A program made the translations under genes and the position numbers. A stretch of DNA of 64,000 bases from Celoporthe dispersa (Eukaryota; Ascomycota; Sordariomycetes; Diaporthales; Cryphonectriaceae). Where the stretch lies: positions 434,001-498,000 of the forward strand of contig WAID01000012.1 in the NCBI GenBank assembly GCA_016584495.1, read 5' to 3'. Numbering within the stretch: position 1 is the stretch's first letter; the number at the start of each line of letters is the position of its first letter. Below the pieces are notes generated by a model, which ran no database searches, was not told the DNA's origin, and was given only the letters and a program-made list of their open reading frames with translations. Positions 1-12,532 of the stretch are shown piece after piece.

Positions 1-1298
1 TGCTTATATAATTAATTTATTGAATAAAATTCTATTTTATTTGCTATTTGATTATGGCTTTTTAAATTATTTGTTAATAAAGCTTATATATATTTAAAAA
101 TAAAGCTTGCTTGTTTATAGCTAAAATAAAAAATCGATATGCTTGCTTATCGTTTATTTATTTTTTGCTAGCTATTATAATATTATATAGCTTTCTTTAT
201 TGAATAGCAATAATATTCAATCGCTCGCAGCTATTTCTAATTATAAATTTTTTATAAGAATTGATAAAAAATAATTTAATATATTTCTAATTAGCTTTTA
301 TATTTACGAAATTTCGATTATTATATAATAAATTTTAAAAAAAATTGATTTATAAAAAAAGATTCAAATTTTATATATTATAATATTCGAATATAATAAT
401 ATAATTCAATATTAATAATAATAATTTAAAAAAGATTAAAAAATTTTTATAATTGCGAAAATTAAGAAATAAAAAGCTATTAAGCTTGCTTAATTAATTA
501 TAATTATTACTATTTCAATTTTCAATTAATTTTTATTTGCTAAATTATAAGCAAATAATATTATAGCGCTGCTTTTTTTTATTAATATTCGATTTTCTAG
601 CTTTATTTATTTTTTTAAATAATTTTTTAATTTTAATAAATATAATAATAGCTGCAATAATTTTTTTGCTTTATATAATAAATATATAAAAAGATAATTG
701 CTAATATAAATTGCTTTCTAATTAATTTTATTTAATTAATTTATATTGCTAAATATTTAATTAAAAAAGCTTATAAATTAATTTTATTCAAAATTATTAT
801 TAAAAATTTTTAATTTGAAAATTATTTTGCTATATTGAAATATTGAAATAATTGCTTATTTTTGAAAAACAATATATTTAAAATTATTTTTATATTTTTA
901 TTATTTTGAAATATTTTTATATAATTTTATATTTTTTAATAAATTTCGAAAATATTTTTATTATTTCTAATTTTTAAATAATTATTATTATTAATATTTA
1001 TAACAAATTTTTTGGATTAAAAATATTTTTTCTATTATATTATTTAAATTTCAATTTGTTAATTTTTTTTAATTTCGAAAATATTTTTTTCTAAATTTTT
1101 TTTATATTTGCTATTATTAAAAAATTTATAAATTTAAATTTTTAATAATAAAATAATAATTATAAAAAGTATTATAAATATTATTAATTTATTATTTTAT
1201 AATAATTAATTAAATATAGAAATAAATAAAAATTATTTCTAAATAGCTTTAATTTTATTTAATAAAGCAAAAACTTTAATATTTTAATTTATAATTAT
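1..1298 (+). pseudogene. AT-rich decayed Gypsy element G, 5' portion
   Basis: This stretch has no usable reading frame and is almost pure A/T with scattered GC dinucleotides. The last 100 bases, read on the plus strand, resemble the reverse-transcriptase stretch that normally reads FGLTNAPATFQ...ND, heavily altered by transitions. The reading continues past the inserted element at 1299-2954 into a clear RT/RNase H connection at 2960-3430. I therefore assign at least the right end to the same old Gypsy element. The first 900 bases show nothing I can identify. The assignment to Gypsy rests mainly on the continuation across the insertion. Confidence 0.4.
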
Positions 1299-2954
1299 TG
1301 TAAAGAATTGACTCTTTTGAATAGATTCGAAAGAGTGCTTAGATAGTATTGAGATTGAATATGCAATTCTAGCTAACTGCTGGAAAAATGCTAGCATAAT
1401 AGGCTTATTTATATCGTATAGAATGCTGCTCTAATCTATTAGCAATCTTATCCCTTAGCTAGCCTATAGCTAGCTCTTTATATATCCCCTTTCTTACTTA
1501 TCTTGCAAAGAGAATTATAAAAAGATATTGCAGTATTAGCTTATTAATATAATGCTTTATCCAATACTCTTTATAAGCTTCTATTCCTATCTTGTACTAT
1601 ATATATAGCGATAGCAGATTAGGATTAGCAAGAAATTTTATAGTTTCTAAGTATTGCTTTATTTGTAATACTAAAAGATAATCTTAATCTAATTCTAGCT
1701 ATTTCTCAATATAAGTAATATAATAGAAAGATTTTGTATCGATAAGCAATAATAGCTAATTCTACTACTAATAGATATTCTAGCTCTTTTATTCAAATTC
1801 GCTTTGCTTTTCTTAAATATTTATTTAATTAATCTCTTAGCAAAAGCATTTTTCAATAAATAATAATTATTAAAATTAATTAATATAGCTTTACTTTTGC
1901 TTTAAATATAGTTTGCTTTTAGCTTAGATATAGCTTAGAGATAGTAAAGATTTATATTAAGAAAATTTTGCGTTTCTCTATTTTTAATCTTATTCTATTT
2001 AAAATCTTTTCTTTCTTTCTAATTCTTATTAATAAGTTTGCAATCTAAATCTATCTCTCTCTATATTAGAGATAATTCTTTTTATAATGCCCTAGCTTAC
2101 TATATTTATAATACTTGATAGATATATTTACCAAATTAATATCAATCTCTATTAGATTTTCAAAAGAAAAGCTTATTATAATAGCTTTAATAAAGCTTAT
2201 TATAAATATGCTATTAAATTAGCATAATAGTATAATAAAATCTGCAAATCTATTTAGCTATTTTTCATAATCAAAGTATATTTTGAATAAGCTAGAGAGA
2301 AATATAGCAAAAAGAATTATCTTATATATATCTAGCTAATCCTGCACTTCTATTATATATAATAGCTTTTTTTAGTAAGCTAGATATAATATTATTATTT
2401 TTTTCCTTTTTTATTGAATTATAATCAAACTAAAGCTAGTTTTTTCTTTTTTTATAAAAATTATTAAGAATTTAGTATATTCTCTTTAGAAAAACTTTAG
2501 TTTCTGGATTTTTTTAGCCTATTATTATTACTAATAGAATATATAGCAAGAAATAATTTTTGAAAAAGCTTAGCTGATTATAAATATAGAAAAATTGAGC
2601 TGTTTTATTTCTAATTGCTTTTCTATTGATTGCGAATTTCGCATATATCTTTATTATCCAAATTTCGAGCTAATCCCTAGATACGAGTTCGGCAATATAA
2701 GAGAGTTATTATTATAAAGTTATCCTTATATAATACTTTATAAGCTTGAAAGCAAGGGATATTCAATCTATATAAAAGACTAACTCTTTTGGATAGATTT
2801 GAAAGAATGCTTAGATAATATTGAGATTGAATATGCAATTCTAGCTAATTGCTAGAAAAGTGCTAGTGCAATAAGCTTACTTATATCGTACGAAATGCCG
2901 CCTTAGTCCATTGGCAACTCTATCCCTTGGCTGGCCTATGGCTAGCTTTTTACA
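1299..2954 (-). mobile_element. TR-GAG/TRIM-like LTR element, copy 1
   Basis: A complete short LTR retrotransposon of 1,656 bp. The terminal direct repeats are 1299-1482 and 2771-2954 (184 bp each). On the plus strand it begins TGTAAAG and ends TTTTTACA. The flanking 5-bp target duplication is ATTAT (1294-1298 and 2955-2959), which fixes both ends. The internal 1.29 kb carries a decayed gag-like frame on the minus strand; no reverse transcriptase, RNase H or integrase can be seen and there is no room for them. It sits inside the old Gypsy element G. Mobility would have depended on enzymes of another element. Confidence 0.85.
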
Positions 2955-2959
2955 ATTAT

Positions 2960-3474
2960 ATTTATTTCGAATATAAATAATATATTTATTTAATTTTATT
3001 TGTTTTAAAAAAAGCTAATTTATATATTAAGTTAAAAAAATATAAATTTTTTATATAAAAATAATTGTCCTAAAATTGATTATTAGCGCTAAAAAATATA
3101 AATAAATTTAAAAAAAATCGAAATTATTATTAATTGAAGTATTCTAATTTGCATTACGAATATATAAATTTTTATTAGCTTTAATAATTTCTATCGAAAA
3201 TTTATTAAAAGATTTTCGAAAATTATTATTTTATTAATTTATTTAATTCGTAAAAATATTTTATTTATATTTAATATAGCTTGCAAAAAGCTTTCGAAAG
3301 CTTAAAAAATATTTATTTAAGCTTCGATTTTCGCTTTATTCAATTAAAAAAAAAGAAATTATTTTAAAAATTAATATATTTAATTATATATTTGAAAAAT
3401 ATTTTTCTAATATAAAATTAATAATATTTTTCGCTTTATAGCTTTCTTTTCAAAGAAGCATTTTATTGCAAAAT
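2960..3474 (+). pseudogene. Gypsy element G, RT / RNase H connection relic
   Basis: Conceptual translation on the plus strand, with frame changes and stops, gives the familiar Gypsy order: a segment like KKANLYIKLKKYKFFI, then a stretch like YQKIFENYYFINLF corresponding to FYRRFI..FSKI..PLT, then ACKKLSKA and ASIFALFN, matching the ACQKAFE...APVLAHFD region that joins RT to RNase H. This is the continuation of the relic left of 1299. Only transition-type changes are needed to recover the family pattern, as expected after RIP. The element is cut off at about 3475 by a different sequence. Confidence 0.6.
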
Positions 3475-3790
3475 TGTTATGACTTATCCAATATGCAGGT
3501 CACGATAGGGAAAAGGCATAGCACCTAGGCTACTCAGAATAGATCTTTAGAAGCTAAGAGTCCAATATTCTAATGCAGAAATGAGAATATAGAATTATAT
3601 AAGCAAAGATTAGAGCTTAAAATCCACTGCTTATGAGGAATCAATCGCTAAGCGAATGATTCAGAGATTTGCTTAGCAATAATTAGAATATAAGCATTAT
3701 AAGCAAGACTAAAAAGCTGAATATATAAGAATATATTTATTACTAGTAAATAGAATCAATATATAGCTTTTCAATTATTAATCTAAATAT
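3475..3790 (+). repeat. LTR-like higher-GC island, probable 5' LTR of Gypsy E
   Basis: A stretch beginning TGTTATGACTTATCC with visibly more G and C than its surroundings, for example around 3490-3540. It abuts the broken end of Gypsy G and lies just upstream of a gag-like reading frame. This is the position and the TG start expected of a 5' LTR. I cannot find its partner copy in the window, so the 3' limit (about 3760-3790) and the identity as an LTR are inferred. Confidence 0.4.
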
Positions 3791-3839
3791 TATTTCTAAT
3801 ATAAATAATAGCTTTATTATTAGTAATATATTGCAGAAA

Positions 3840-6800
3840 TATTCAGATATTTCTAATATTCTTTTTAAATTATACTTCGATATTGCTTTTATTAATATAA
3901 ATCCTTTATATACTTATTAAATGCTTAAGCTATAGCAATATTTATTATATTTTGATAATTTTTATTCAAGAATAATTCAATATACTTTTCTTAGAATAAT
4001 ATTGAAAATATAATAGCTTTTCGCAATAGATTATCCTTCTCTATTGCTAATATTTAAAGCTAAAATCTTATTAATATTATCTTAGTATTGCAGAACTGTA
4101 TTGCGCAGCTAGAAGCTTCTAGCGCTATTAAGGCTTACAAAATGAATAAGCTTATTCTATTCAAGAGCGAAAAAATTTCTCTCTAATTCTATATTATCTA
4201 ATATAAAGCTTATTTTATATATAATTATATTCAATTTATTATTAAAAAAAAGTAAAATTATATTAGCAAATATTTACTTTGAAAGCAATACTTTAGCCTA
4301 ATATGAATTAGCGCTTCGTAATTATTTCAATTATTTTAATTATTTTGATAATCGTAATACTGAAATCAAAAAGATTTTCGGATTTTTTATAAGATTTGAA
4401 AAAGCTATCAAGAAAGTTTTCAAAGATCTGGATAAGAAGCGCACTATAGAATAGCAATTAATAAACTTTAAGCAAACTAAATCTATTTTAGAGTATTTCG
4501 CAAAATTCAAATAGATTATTATTTATTTCAATTAGGAAAATAAGCTTATAATGAATTAATTCTATAAAAAATTAAAGGAAAAAATAAAGAATAAGCTTTC
4601 AAAATATAAAAAGCTAGCCATAGGCCAGCCAAGGGATAGGGTTGCCAGTGGACCAGGGCGGCATTCCGTATGATATAAGTAAGCTTATTGCGCTAGCACT
4701 TTTCCAGCAGTTAGCTAGAACTGCATATTCAATCTCAATTAGGCACTCTTTCGAGTCTATCCAAAAGAGTCAGTCTTTCACATAGATTGAATATCCCTTG
4801 CTTTCAAGCTCATAAAGTATTATATAAGAATGACTTTACGATAATAACTCTCTCATATCGCCGAACTCGCATTTAAAAACTAGCTCGAGATTTGGATAAT
4901 AGAGATACGCGCGAAATTCGCAATCGATAGAAAAGCAATTAGAAACAGAACAGCTTAATTTTTCTATATTTATAATCAGCTAAGCTCTTTTAAAGATTAT
5001 TTCTTACTATATATTCTATTAGCAATAATAATAGGCTAGAAGAATCTAGAAATTGAAGTTTTTCTGAAGAGAATATACTAAATTCTTAGCAATCTTTATA
5101 AAAAGAGAAAAAGCTAGCTTCAGCTTAATTACGATTTAATAAGAAAAGAAAAAGATAATAATACTATATTTAGCTTATTATAAAAAGCTATTATATATAG
5201 CAAGAATATAGAATTAGCTAAATATATGCAAGATAATTCTTCTTATTGCATCTCTTTCTAGTCTATCCAGAATATGCTTTAATTATAAAAAATAACTAGA
5301 TAGATTTGCAGATTTTATTATATTATTATACTAATTCGATAGTATATTTATAGCAAGCTTTGCTAAAGCTATTATAATAAGCTTTTCTCTCGAAAATCTA
5401 ATAAAAATTAATATCAATTTAGCAAATATATTTATCAAATATTATAAATATAGCAAGCTAGGGCATTATAAAAGAGATTATTTCTAGTATAGAGAGAGAT
5501 AGATTCAGATTGCAAGCTTATTAATAAAAGCTAGGAAAAAGGAAAAACTCTGAATAAGATAGAATTGAAAATAAAAAAGCGCAAAATTTTCTCAATATAG
5601 ATCTTTATTACTCCCAGGCTGCATTTAAGCTAAAAGCAAGCTATACTTAAAGCAAAAATAAAATTATATCAACCAGTTTTGATAATTGTTACTTATTAGA
5701 AAATATTCTTATTAAAAGACTAATTAAATAGATATTCAAAAAAAGCAAAGCAAATTTGAATAAAAGAGCTAGAATACTTATTAATAATAGAGTTAGCTAC
5801 TATTGCCTATTAGTATAAAACCTTTCTATTATATTACTTATATCAAGAAATAGCTAGAATTAGGCTAGGATTATTTCTTAGCATTATAAATAAAGCAATA
5901 TTTAGAAATTATAGAATTTCTTATTAATCCTAATCTGCTATTGCTATGCATATAGTGTAAGATAAGAATAGAAGCTTATAAAGAATGCTAAATAAAGTAT
6001 TATATTAATAAGCTGATATTGCAATATTCTCTTATAATTCTCTCTATAGGATAGATAAGGAAAAAGATATATAAAGAGCTAGCTATAAGCTAGCTAAGGG
6101 ATAGGATTGCTAGTAGATTAGGGCAGCATTCTATATAATATAAGTAAGCTTATTGCGCTGGCATTTTTCTAGCAGTTAGCTAGAACTATATATTCAATCT
6201 CAATACTATTTAGGCACTCTTTCGAGTCTATCCAAAAGAGTCAGTCTTTCATACAAAATCAGATAAGCTTAATAAATTTTCGGAATTCGCTATTAAAGCT
6301 ATCTATATTAATAATCGATTTTTTAAGAAATAGCAAGAATATTTAAAGAAAAAAGCTAGCTATAGAAATTTAAGCTTTAATAAGCTAATATTAGCAAAAA
6401 ATATCAAAATAAGAAAAAATATTATAATATTTTTTAGAATAATAATATTTATATTAGATTTATAAAATTTAATATTATAAATCGCAATAATTGCAATATA
6501 TAAAATAGCAAAGTATATTTTAATTATAGTAAATAGAGCTATTTTGTATGCAATTATAAATAATTTAAAAAATCTAAATAGCAATCTATTTAGGAAAGAT
6601 AATAAGCAAATATTGCAAAGCAATAGAAATTTAATCAGTTAAGTAATAGTTATTTATTTAAATAAGCAATAAATTCTATTGCTTATAAATATCTTAATTG
6701 GATATTCTATTATAATAATAAATATTTATTATATTTTGCAGAAAAGAAAAGCTTAAAATAATTTTCTAAAAAGCTTAAGAAAAAGAAGTAATTTGCTATA

Positions 6801-8047
6801 GAATAATATAATCTATTTTATAATATAATTCTATAAAATAGCAATTCAAATTATTTATCTAATTTAATAGATAATTAATTAATAGGCAATTAATTAGAAA
6901 AGATTCAATTAATAGAAAAAAATAAAAAAGAATTTCCTTTAGAATATTAAATGCAATTTTTTGCTAAGAAATCGGATTCGGAAAAAATAATATTAGAAAT
7001 ACTTAAATAAAAAGATTTATTAGATAAATAGCTAAATAAATTATTATAATCGGAAATCCTGAAATCGAAAAATAATAGCAATATTAATCGAATGTAAATA
7101 ATATTTGAATAGATATTATAATAAAAATAGATTAAATATATAATTAGAGTATAATAGCTAAAAAATATTTTTATTTATATTTCCTTTTAGAAAGCAGAAT
7201 TTCTTAAATATAAAAATTTAAAAATCGCTTATTATTACCGAAAATATTATAAAATTATATAAATCTCCTATATATATTATAGCTATTAGATATATTTCCA
7301 AAATAAAGCGGAAAATAAATATTTTCTAATTTGAGAATAGAATAAGATTGCATTAGCAATTAAAGAAAGCAATATTAGATATATAAAGAAATTCGATTAT
7401 AATTAAAAATATATTCGACTTAAATATTTGAATAATTTCCTAAAAGCATATATTAATAAATATATTAAATAATAGCAATATATTATTAGAATTTGCGAAA
7501 TCTATATATAGAAAAAAGCAAATATATAATATAATATTTAAGATTAAAAGAGAAAATAATAATATAATTATTAGCAAGCAAAAGATTTATTAAATAAGCA
7601 ATTCAATCTCTAAAAAAGGAAATTGCTTATAAGAAATAATAAATAATCAAAATTAGCAAAATCTCTATATATAATAATTAAGAAAAATTATGCATATATT
7701 ATATTCGATATAATTATTAATAGATAAAAATATTACGCATTATTAAATAATAGCATATAAAAGAATTATATTTTACTAAGAATAATTAATATAGTATAGA
7801 TATTATAGTAATATAAGAAAGAATTTTATATTTTTAATATTATAAAAGAAAAATTTATTTTATATAATTAGAATATTATAAATATAAAGATTAATTATTT
7901 ACTAATATTTATTCAAAGCTTTATAATATATATTATTTTTAATATTATAAATATAATATATTATATATTAATTCTAAAATTTTCTTAGCTTAAAAAGCAT
8001 AATTTTCGAATTAATTAAATTATTAGCTAAATTTTTTAAAAATAAGC
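3840..8047 (+). pseudogene. Gypsy element E, gag region, split by an insertion
   Basis: From about 4290 to 4600 the plus strand reads as a retrotransposon capsid: an aromatic-rich segment, then KAIKKVFKDLDKKRTIE, SILEYFAKFKQ and FYKKLKEKIKNKLSKYK, with glutamine codons turned to stops. The frame is interrupted at 4600 by a 1.65-kb element and resumes at 6259 (DQLNKFSEFAIKAIYINNR). Beyond about 6450 it is too decayed to follow. The pol part of the same element continues after the solo LTR at 8048-8405. G-to-A and C-to-T changes explain the stops I see. Confidence 0.6.
4605..6253 (+). mobile_element. TR-GAG/TRIM-like LTR element, copy 2
   Basis: A complete 1,649-bp element with LTRs at 4605-4782 (178 bp, a few bases short) and 6070-6253 (184 bp). 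TSD CAAAA lies at 4600-4604 and 6254-6258. It starts TATAAAAAGC (TG changed to TA) and ends TTTCATA (CA changed to TA). Internally, around 5440-5490, the plus strand reads YYKYSKLGHYKRDYF. This is what a CCHC zinc knuckle (C-x2-C-x4-H-x4-C) becomes when TGC/TGT codons suffer G-to-A change. No RT or integrase is present. It interrupts the gag of Gypsy E, and the flanking gag frames join up when it is removed. Confidence 0.88.
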
Positions 8048-8405
8048 TATTGGATAGCTGAAGTATGCAGTGCATTGCAGATATATTACGAGGGATGCTC
8101 TTTCTTCGAAGAAGAAAGAGAAATGATATCTATTCTAGATATATATATAGTTGTCAGAGGCTGCGGGAGAATACAAAGTGAATCCACCATGGTTACACTC
8201 GGTGAATTCACCCAGCATTCGCCAGTGAATTCACCCAGCATTCGCCAGTGAATTCACCATGCATTCCATGGTGAATTCACCATGCATTCCATGGTGAATG
8301 CACCATGCATTCGCCAGAGAATTCACTATACATTCTATGGTGAATTCACTATACATTCACTGATGAATTCACCACCAAGTAATAGTAAATGATGCGAGTG
8401 CATCA
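8048..8405 (-). repeat. Solo LTR of the Gypsy-F family, with TSD
   Basis: A 358-bp copy, in reverse orientation, of the LTR that bounds the 11.1-kb element at 36138-47275. It is flanked by the 5-bp direct repeat TAAGC (8043-8047 and 8406-8410), so it is a solo LTR left by recombination between the two LTRs of a former full element. The middle (about 8190-8390) is a run of about 20-bp units built around the palindrome GTGAATTCAC and alternating with GCATTC blocks. A near-perfect inverted repeat centred on TTCGAA lies at about 8099-8121. It is the best-preserved (least RIPped) sequence in this part of the window. Confidence 0.85.
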
Positions 8406-8410
8406 TAAGC

Positions 8411-11002
8411 TATATCTAAAGAAATAATTATAATTAAAAATAAAAAGCAAAATCTAATTATTAAATATAATCTAGAAGAAAAGTATTTAAACGAATCTAT
8501 ATATATTTCCAAATTAATAAAAATTAATAGCTTATAAAAAAAATTATAGAATTTTCAAATCTTTAAATATAAATTGAAAACAAATTAAATATATTAATAA
8601 ATAAAAACTGCTTATAAAAAGAAAAATATATTATAAAGTAATAAATATAAATTTTAGAATTATAAGAAAATTAATTTTATAAGAAAAGAAATTAATAAGC
8701 TATAATAGATTATAAATTCAGATTTAGCTTGCTTTAGAATAGAATAAAGCAAATCGGAATATAATATATCCAATAGCTTATAAAAAAGCAAGCTAATATT
8801 CTAGAATAAAAAAAATTATTTAATAATATTTATTATTTCTCTAAATAGCAGAAATAGATAAAGGATTTATATTAATATTCGCTAATATTTTAAAAAAATA
8901 TTAGAAATTTATAAATCTATTTTCAGAAAAATTCAAAAATAAGCTTTTAAAATATAAATTATTTAATTATAAAATCTTTTTAAAGAATAAAATTAAATAA
9001 GAATTCAAGCTAATCTATAGCTTAAATAAAGCAGAATTTAAAATATTTAGAAAATATTTAGATAAAAATTTCAAACAAAAATATATTAGATTCTTAAAAT
9101 CTCTAATAAAATATTCTATTATATTTATACTTAAGAAAAATAGCAAATTTAAGCTTTATATAGATTATAAATAGCTTAATAATATTATTATTAAAAATTA
9201 ATATTTTTTATTATTTATTAAAAAATTTAAAAATTGATTATAAAATATATAATAATTTATAATATTTGATTTTAAAAAAGATTATTATTATATATATATT
9301 AAGAAAAAAAAAGAATAGAAAATAGTTTTCAGAATTCACTATAAATATTTCGAATATTAGATTATATTTTTTAAATTAACTAATATATTTATATTTTTCT
9401 AAAAAATAATCAATTATATCATTATTGCATATTTTAATAATATTCTTATCTATTCCAAAAATTATAAAAAATATAGAAAATATATATAAATAATTCTATA
9501 AATATTTTAAAATAATAAATTTTTTATAAAATTAATTAAAAGCTATTTTTATATTCAGAAAATTAATTATTTCGGATATATTATTAAACTAGATTATATA
9601 TAAATATAAAAAATAAGATTAAAATATTATATAATTAGCTGATTTTTAAAATAATTAAGAATATTAGAATATTTTTCGAATATGCAAATTTTTATTAATA
9701 ATTTATTAGCAATTATTTAATAATTGCTAAATTATTAATGAATCTAATAAAGAAAAGCAAAGTATTTCAATAAAATAAAAAAAGAATAAAAAGCTTTCGA
9801 AATTATTAAGATTAAAATTATAAAAAATTTAATTCTCGAAAAAGCTAATCTAATATAAGAATTCAAAATTGCATTAGATATATTAGAATATAAATATAAT
9901 ACAAAATTAATCTAAAAAGATAATTAAAAATAATTAAAATTTATAATAAATTTTTCGAAGAAATTTAGCAAATCAAAATTATAATATAAAATTCTAAATA
10001 AAGAATTTATAGCAATAATATTTATATTCCAAAAATAGCAATATTATTTAATTAAAGCAAAGCTATTAATCAAAATATTTATAAATTATAAAAATCTTAT
10101 AATATTTATTATAATTAAGATTCTTAATAAGCAATAAATTTAATAAGCAGAATTTCTTTTCTAATTCGATATTAAAATTATTTATATTGTAAGAAAGAAA
10201 AATATTAAAGCAAATATTTTCAACAAATAATTAAATCTTCAATCGAATATAGAAATTGAAAAATAGATATTTCTTAATATAAATAAGAATAGCAATCTTA
10301 TATAAATATAAAAAATTAATATAATATTTAGAATTATATATTAGGAAAGAAATTCCAAAAATATAATTCTAACAGAATAAAATAAATATATTAGAAATAT
10401 ATATAATATATTTGTATATAAATATTAGAGAATTATAGCAATTTATAAAAGAATTCGAAAATATTAAGATTTCTTAGAATTTAGAAAAAAGATAAAAAAT
10501 ATTCTTAAAATATATAATAGCTATAAAAAAATAAAGCAGAATAATATAAATCTTACAAACTATTATAATTTTTACTAATATTTATAATTATTTAGTAATT
10601 AATTAATCTAGATTTTATTATTAAGCTATCTTTTTTATAAAACTTTTTAATTAGAATATAATTTAATAATATTTTAATAATAATTTATAGATTAAATAAA
10701 TATATTTATTTTCTATTTTATAAAAAAAGCAATATAGTAAAAGAATTCGCATATATGTTCTTTAAAATTATAATAGCAAATTATAAAATATTATAAGAAT
10801 TTATTTCAAATAAAGATAGGAAATTTGCATTATATTTATAAATAAATAAATAAATAAAATAAATTAATCAAATTATAGAATAATATTTCAAGTATTATAT
10901 TAATTAGAAGCAGAATAATTAGATTGAATTACTATTATTAGCATAATTCGCATATAATAGCGCAAATATTAATATTATAAAAATTTTATTATTCTATATT
11001 CA
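8411..11002 (+). pseudogene. Gypsy element E, pol relic (RT, RNase H, integrase)
   Basis: The plus strand keeps a recognisable Gypsy reverse transcriptase. From about 9030 it reads YLDKNFKQKYIRFLKS, then FILKKNSKFKLYIDYK and LNNIIIKN, matching the family pattern of an RP-SKSP segment, a VPKKDGKLRLCVDYRxLN segment and a T-x-K-N segment. The catalytic Y-x-D-D box at about 9425-9455 reads AYFNNILIYS, so both aspartates are now asparagine. Integrase follows: a decayed S-D-R-D-x-x-F motif near 10800-10850 and a relic of LAQFAYNSAKHSSTG... near 10930-10990. The element is interrupted at 11003 by the 545-bp repeat. Confidence 0.65.
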
Positions 11003-11551
11003 AAAGGTAATAGGAAGTGGGAAAACTGAAAAGTTGAAGAAGTTGAAGGTTGATAATCAATAGTTGAAGAACTGTTGTATTCGTTGATGGTTATTTTATC
11101 TAGCTATTCGAATAAGAAAGAAATATTCGATATATTTATAATTGAATTTTCTTTCAATCTAGTTTTACTGATTTGATTAAAATTATTATTATTTGTTATT
11201 TAATTAGCGTTTAGCATTCTTTAGCTAATTAATGTAATTTTAATCTGCTAATAACATTCGTATATTGGAATTCTAATTTTATTATAGAATTCCTTTTCTA
11301 TAGAATTCTATTATTATTTAATTTTATTTGATTAATATAGCATTCTTTTTAACAGAATTTCTTATTGTTATTTAATTTAATAACGAATATTTGTTTTAAG
11401 CTAATAATAAGATAGAATTCCTATTACGGAGCTTTTGCTTCTGTTGAAAAATATCGGAGTTTTTGCTTCATTAGATAGAATTGAAGCTATTTAGAAATAA
11501 TCTTTATTTATTTCTATATTTAATTAGCTATTATAGAATAATAGACTAATA
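11003..11551 (+). repeat. 545-bp repeat, copy 1 of 3
   Basis: About 549 bp starting around ...AAAAGGTAATAGGAAGTGGG and ending ATAGACTAATA. It shares its whole length with the copies at 11763 and 12533. Features common to all three are a paired GAAAACTGAA-x-GTTGAAGAA motif at the start, several ATAGAATTC boxes, and a TTTTGCT... segment near the end. No coding capacity is visible. The ends (TA...TA after RIP, perhaps TG...CA before) would fit an LTR, but I see no target duplication, so the class is open. Confidence 0.6.
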
Positions 11552-11762
11552 AAAATAAAGAAAACAAAAATTCTTTTATAAATCTTTTATAAAAATTAGC
11601 TTAAATATATAATATTATTTTACTAATAGCTTAAAATAATATAATAGCAAAAGATTTAATTATTCTATTAATAGAAAATAATTCTTTATAGTAAATTCAG
11701 TATTTATTAATAATATTCGAAATATAGAAAAAGCTAGAATATTATATAATTTTAAAGAATTT

Positions 11763-12292
11763 AAAAAGATAGTAGGAAGTGAGAAAACTGAAAAATTGAA
11801 GAAATTGAAGCTTGATTGAAAAACTATTGTATTCGTTGATAATTATTCTATCTAGCTATTCGAATAAGAAGGAAATATTCAATATATTTATAATTGAATT
11901 TTCTTTTAATCTAGTTTTACTAATTTGATTAAAATTACTATTTTTTATTATTTAATTAGCATTTAGCATTTTTTAGCTAATTAATATAATTTTAATCTGC
12001 TAATAATATTCGTATATTGAAATTCTAATTTTATTATAGAATTCCTTTTCTATAAAATTCTATTATTATTTTAATCTTATTTGATTAATATAGTATTCTT
12101 TTTAATAGAATTTCTTATTATTATTTAATTTAATAACGAATATTTGTTTTAAACTAATAATTGGATAGAATTCTTATTGCGAAGCTTTTGCTTTTATTGA
12201 AAGATATTAGAGTTTTTGCTCTATTAGATAGAACTGAAGCTATTTAGAAATAATCTTTATTTAATTAGCTATTATAGAGTAATAGACTAATA
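11763..12292 (+). repeat. 545-bp repeat, copy 2 of 3
   Basis: Same orientation as copies 1 and 3, about 530 bp. It lacks a short segment near the 3' end (the TTTATTTCTATAT region present in the other two) and a stretch near the 5' end. The 210 bp between copies 1 and 2 and the 240 bp between copies 2 and 3 are not similar to each other, so this is not a simple tandem array, even though the starts are about 760 bp apart in both cases. Confidence 0.6.
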
Positions 12293-12532
12293 ATATTGCT
12301 TGAGAAATAAGAGAAGCTAATATTGATATATTAATTATAGCAAAAGCTGAAATTAATAATTTATTATTTATTTAATAGAAAAACGAAATGAATTTAAATA
12401 TCGATTTCGATTTAATTAGCAATTTTATTCTATAAATAAATATAATTATTAAAAATAATTCTTAAATCGAAAATAGTTTAAATAATAATATTATTAAAAT
12501 AAATTAAATTATTAATTAAATTCAAAAGGTAG

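Noticed and set aside
5790..5830. Possible retropepsin active site (INNRVS) in the TR-GAG elements
   Set aside because: Comparison of copies suggests the first residue derives from a GGC/AGC-type codon rather than from aspartate, so a D-S-G motif is not supported.
6360..6623. 87-codon minus-strand frame rich in Ile, Phe and Leu
   Set aside because: It is the reverse strand of the decayed Gypsy E gag; poly-hydrophobic translation is typical of AT-rich DNA.
8160..8400. Regular repeats that could be mistaken for a CRISPR array
   Set aside because: The units are contiguous palindromes without unique spacers, occur inside an LTR with target duplication, and the genome is eukaryotic.
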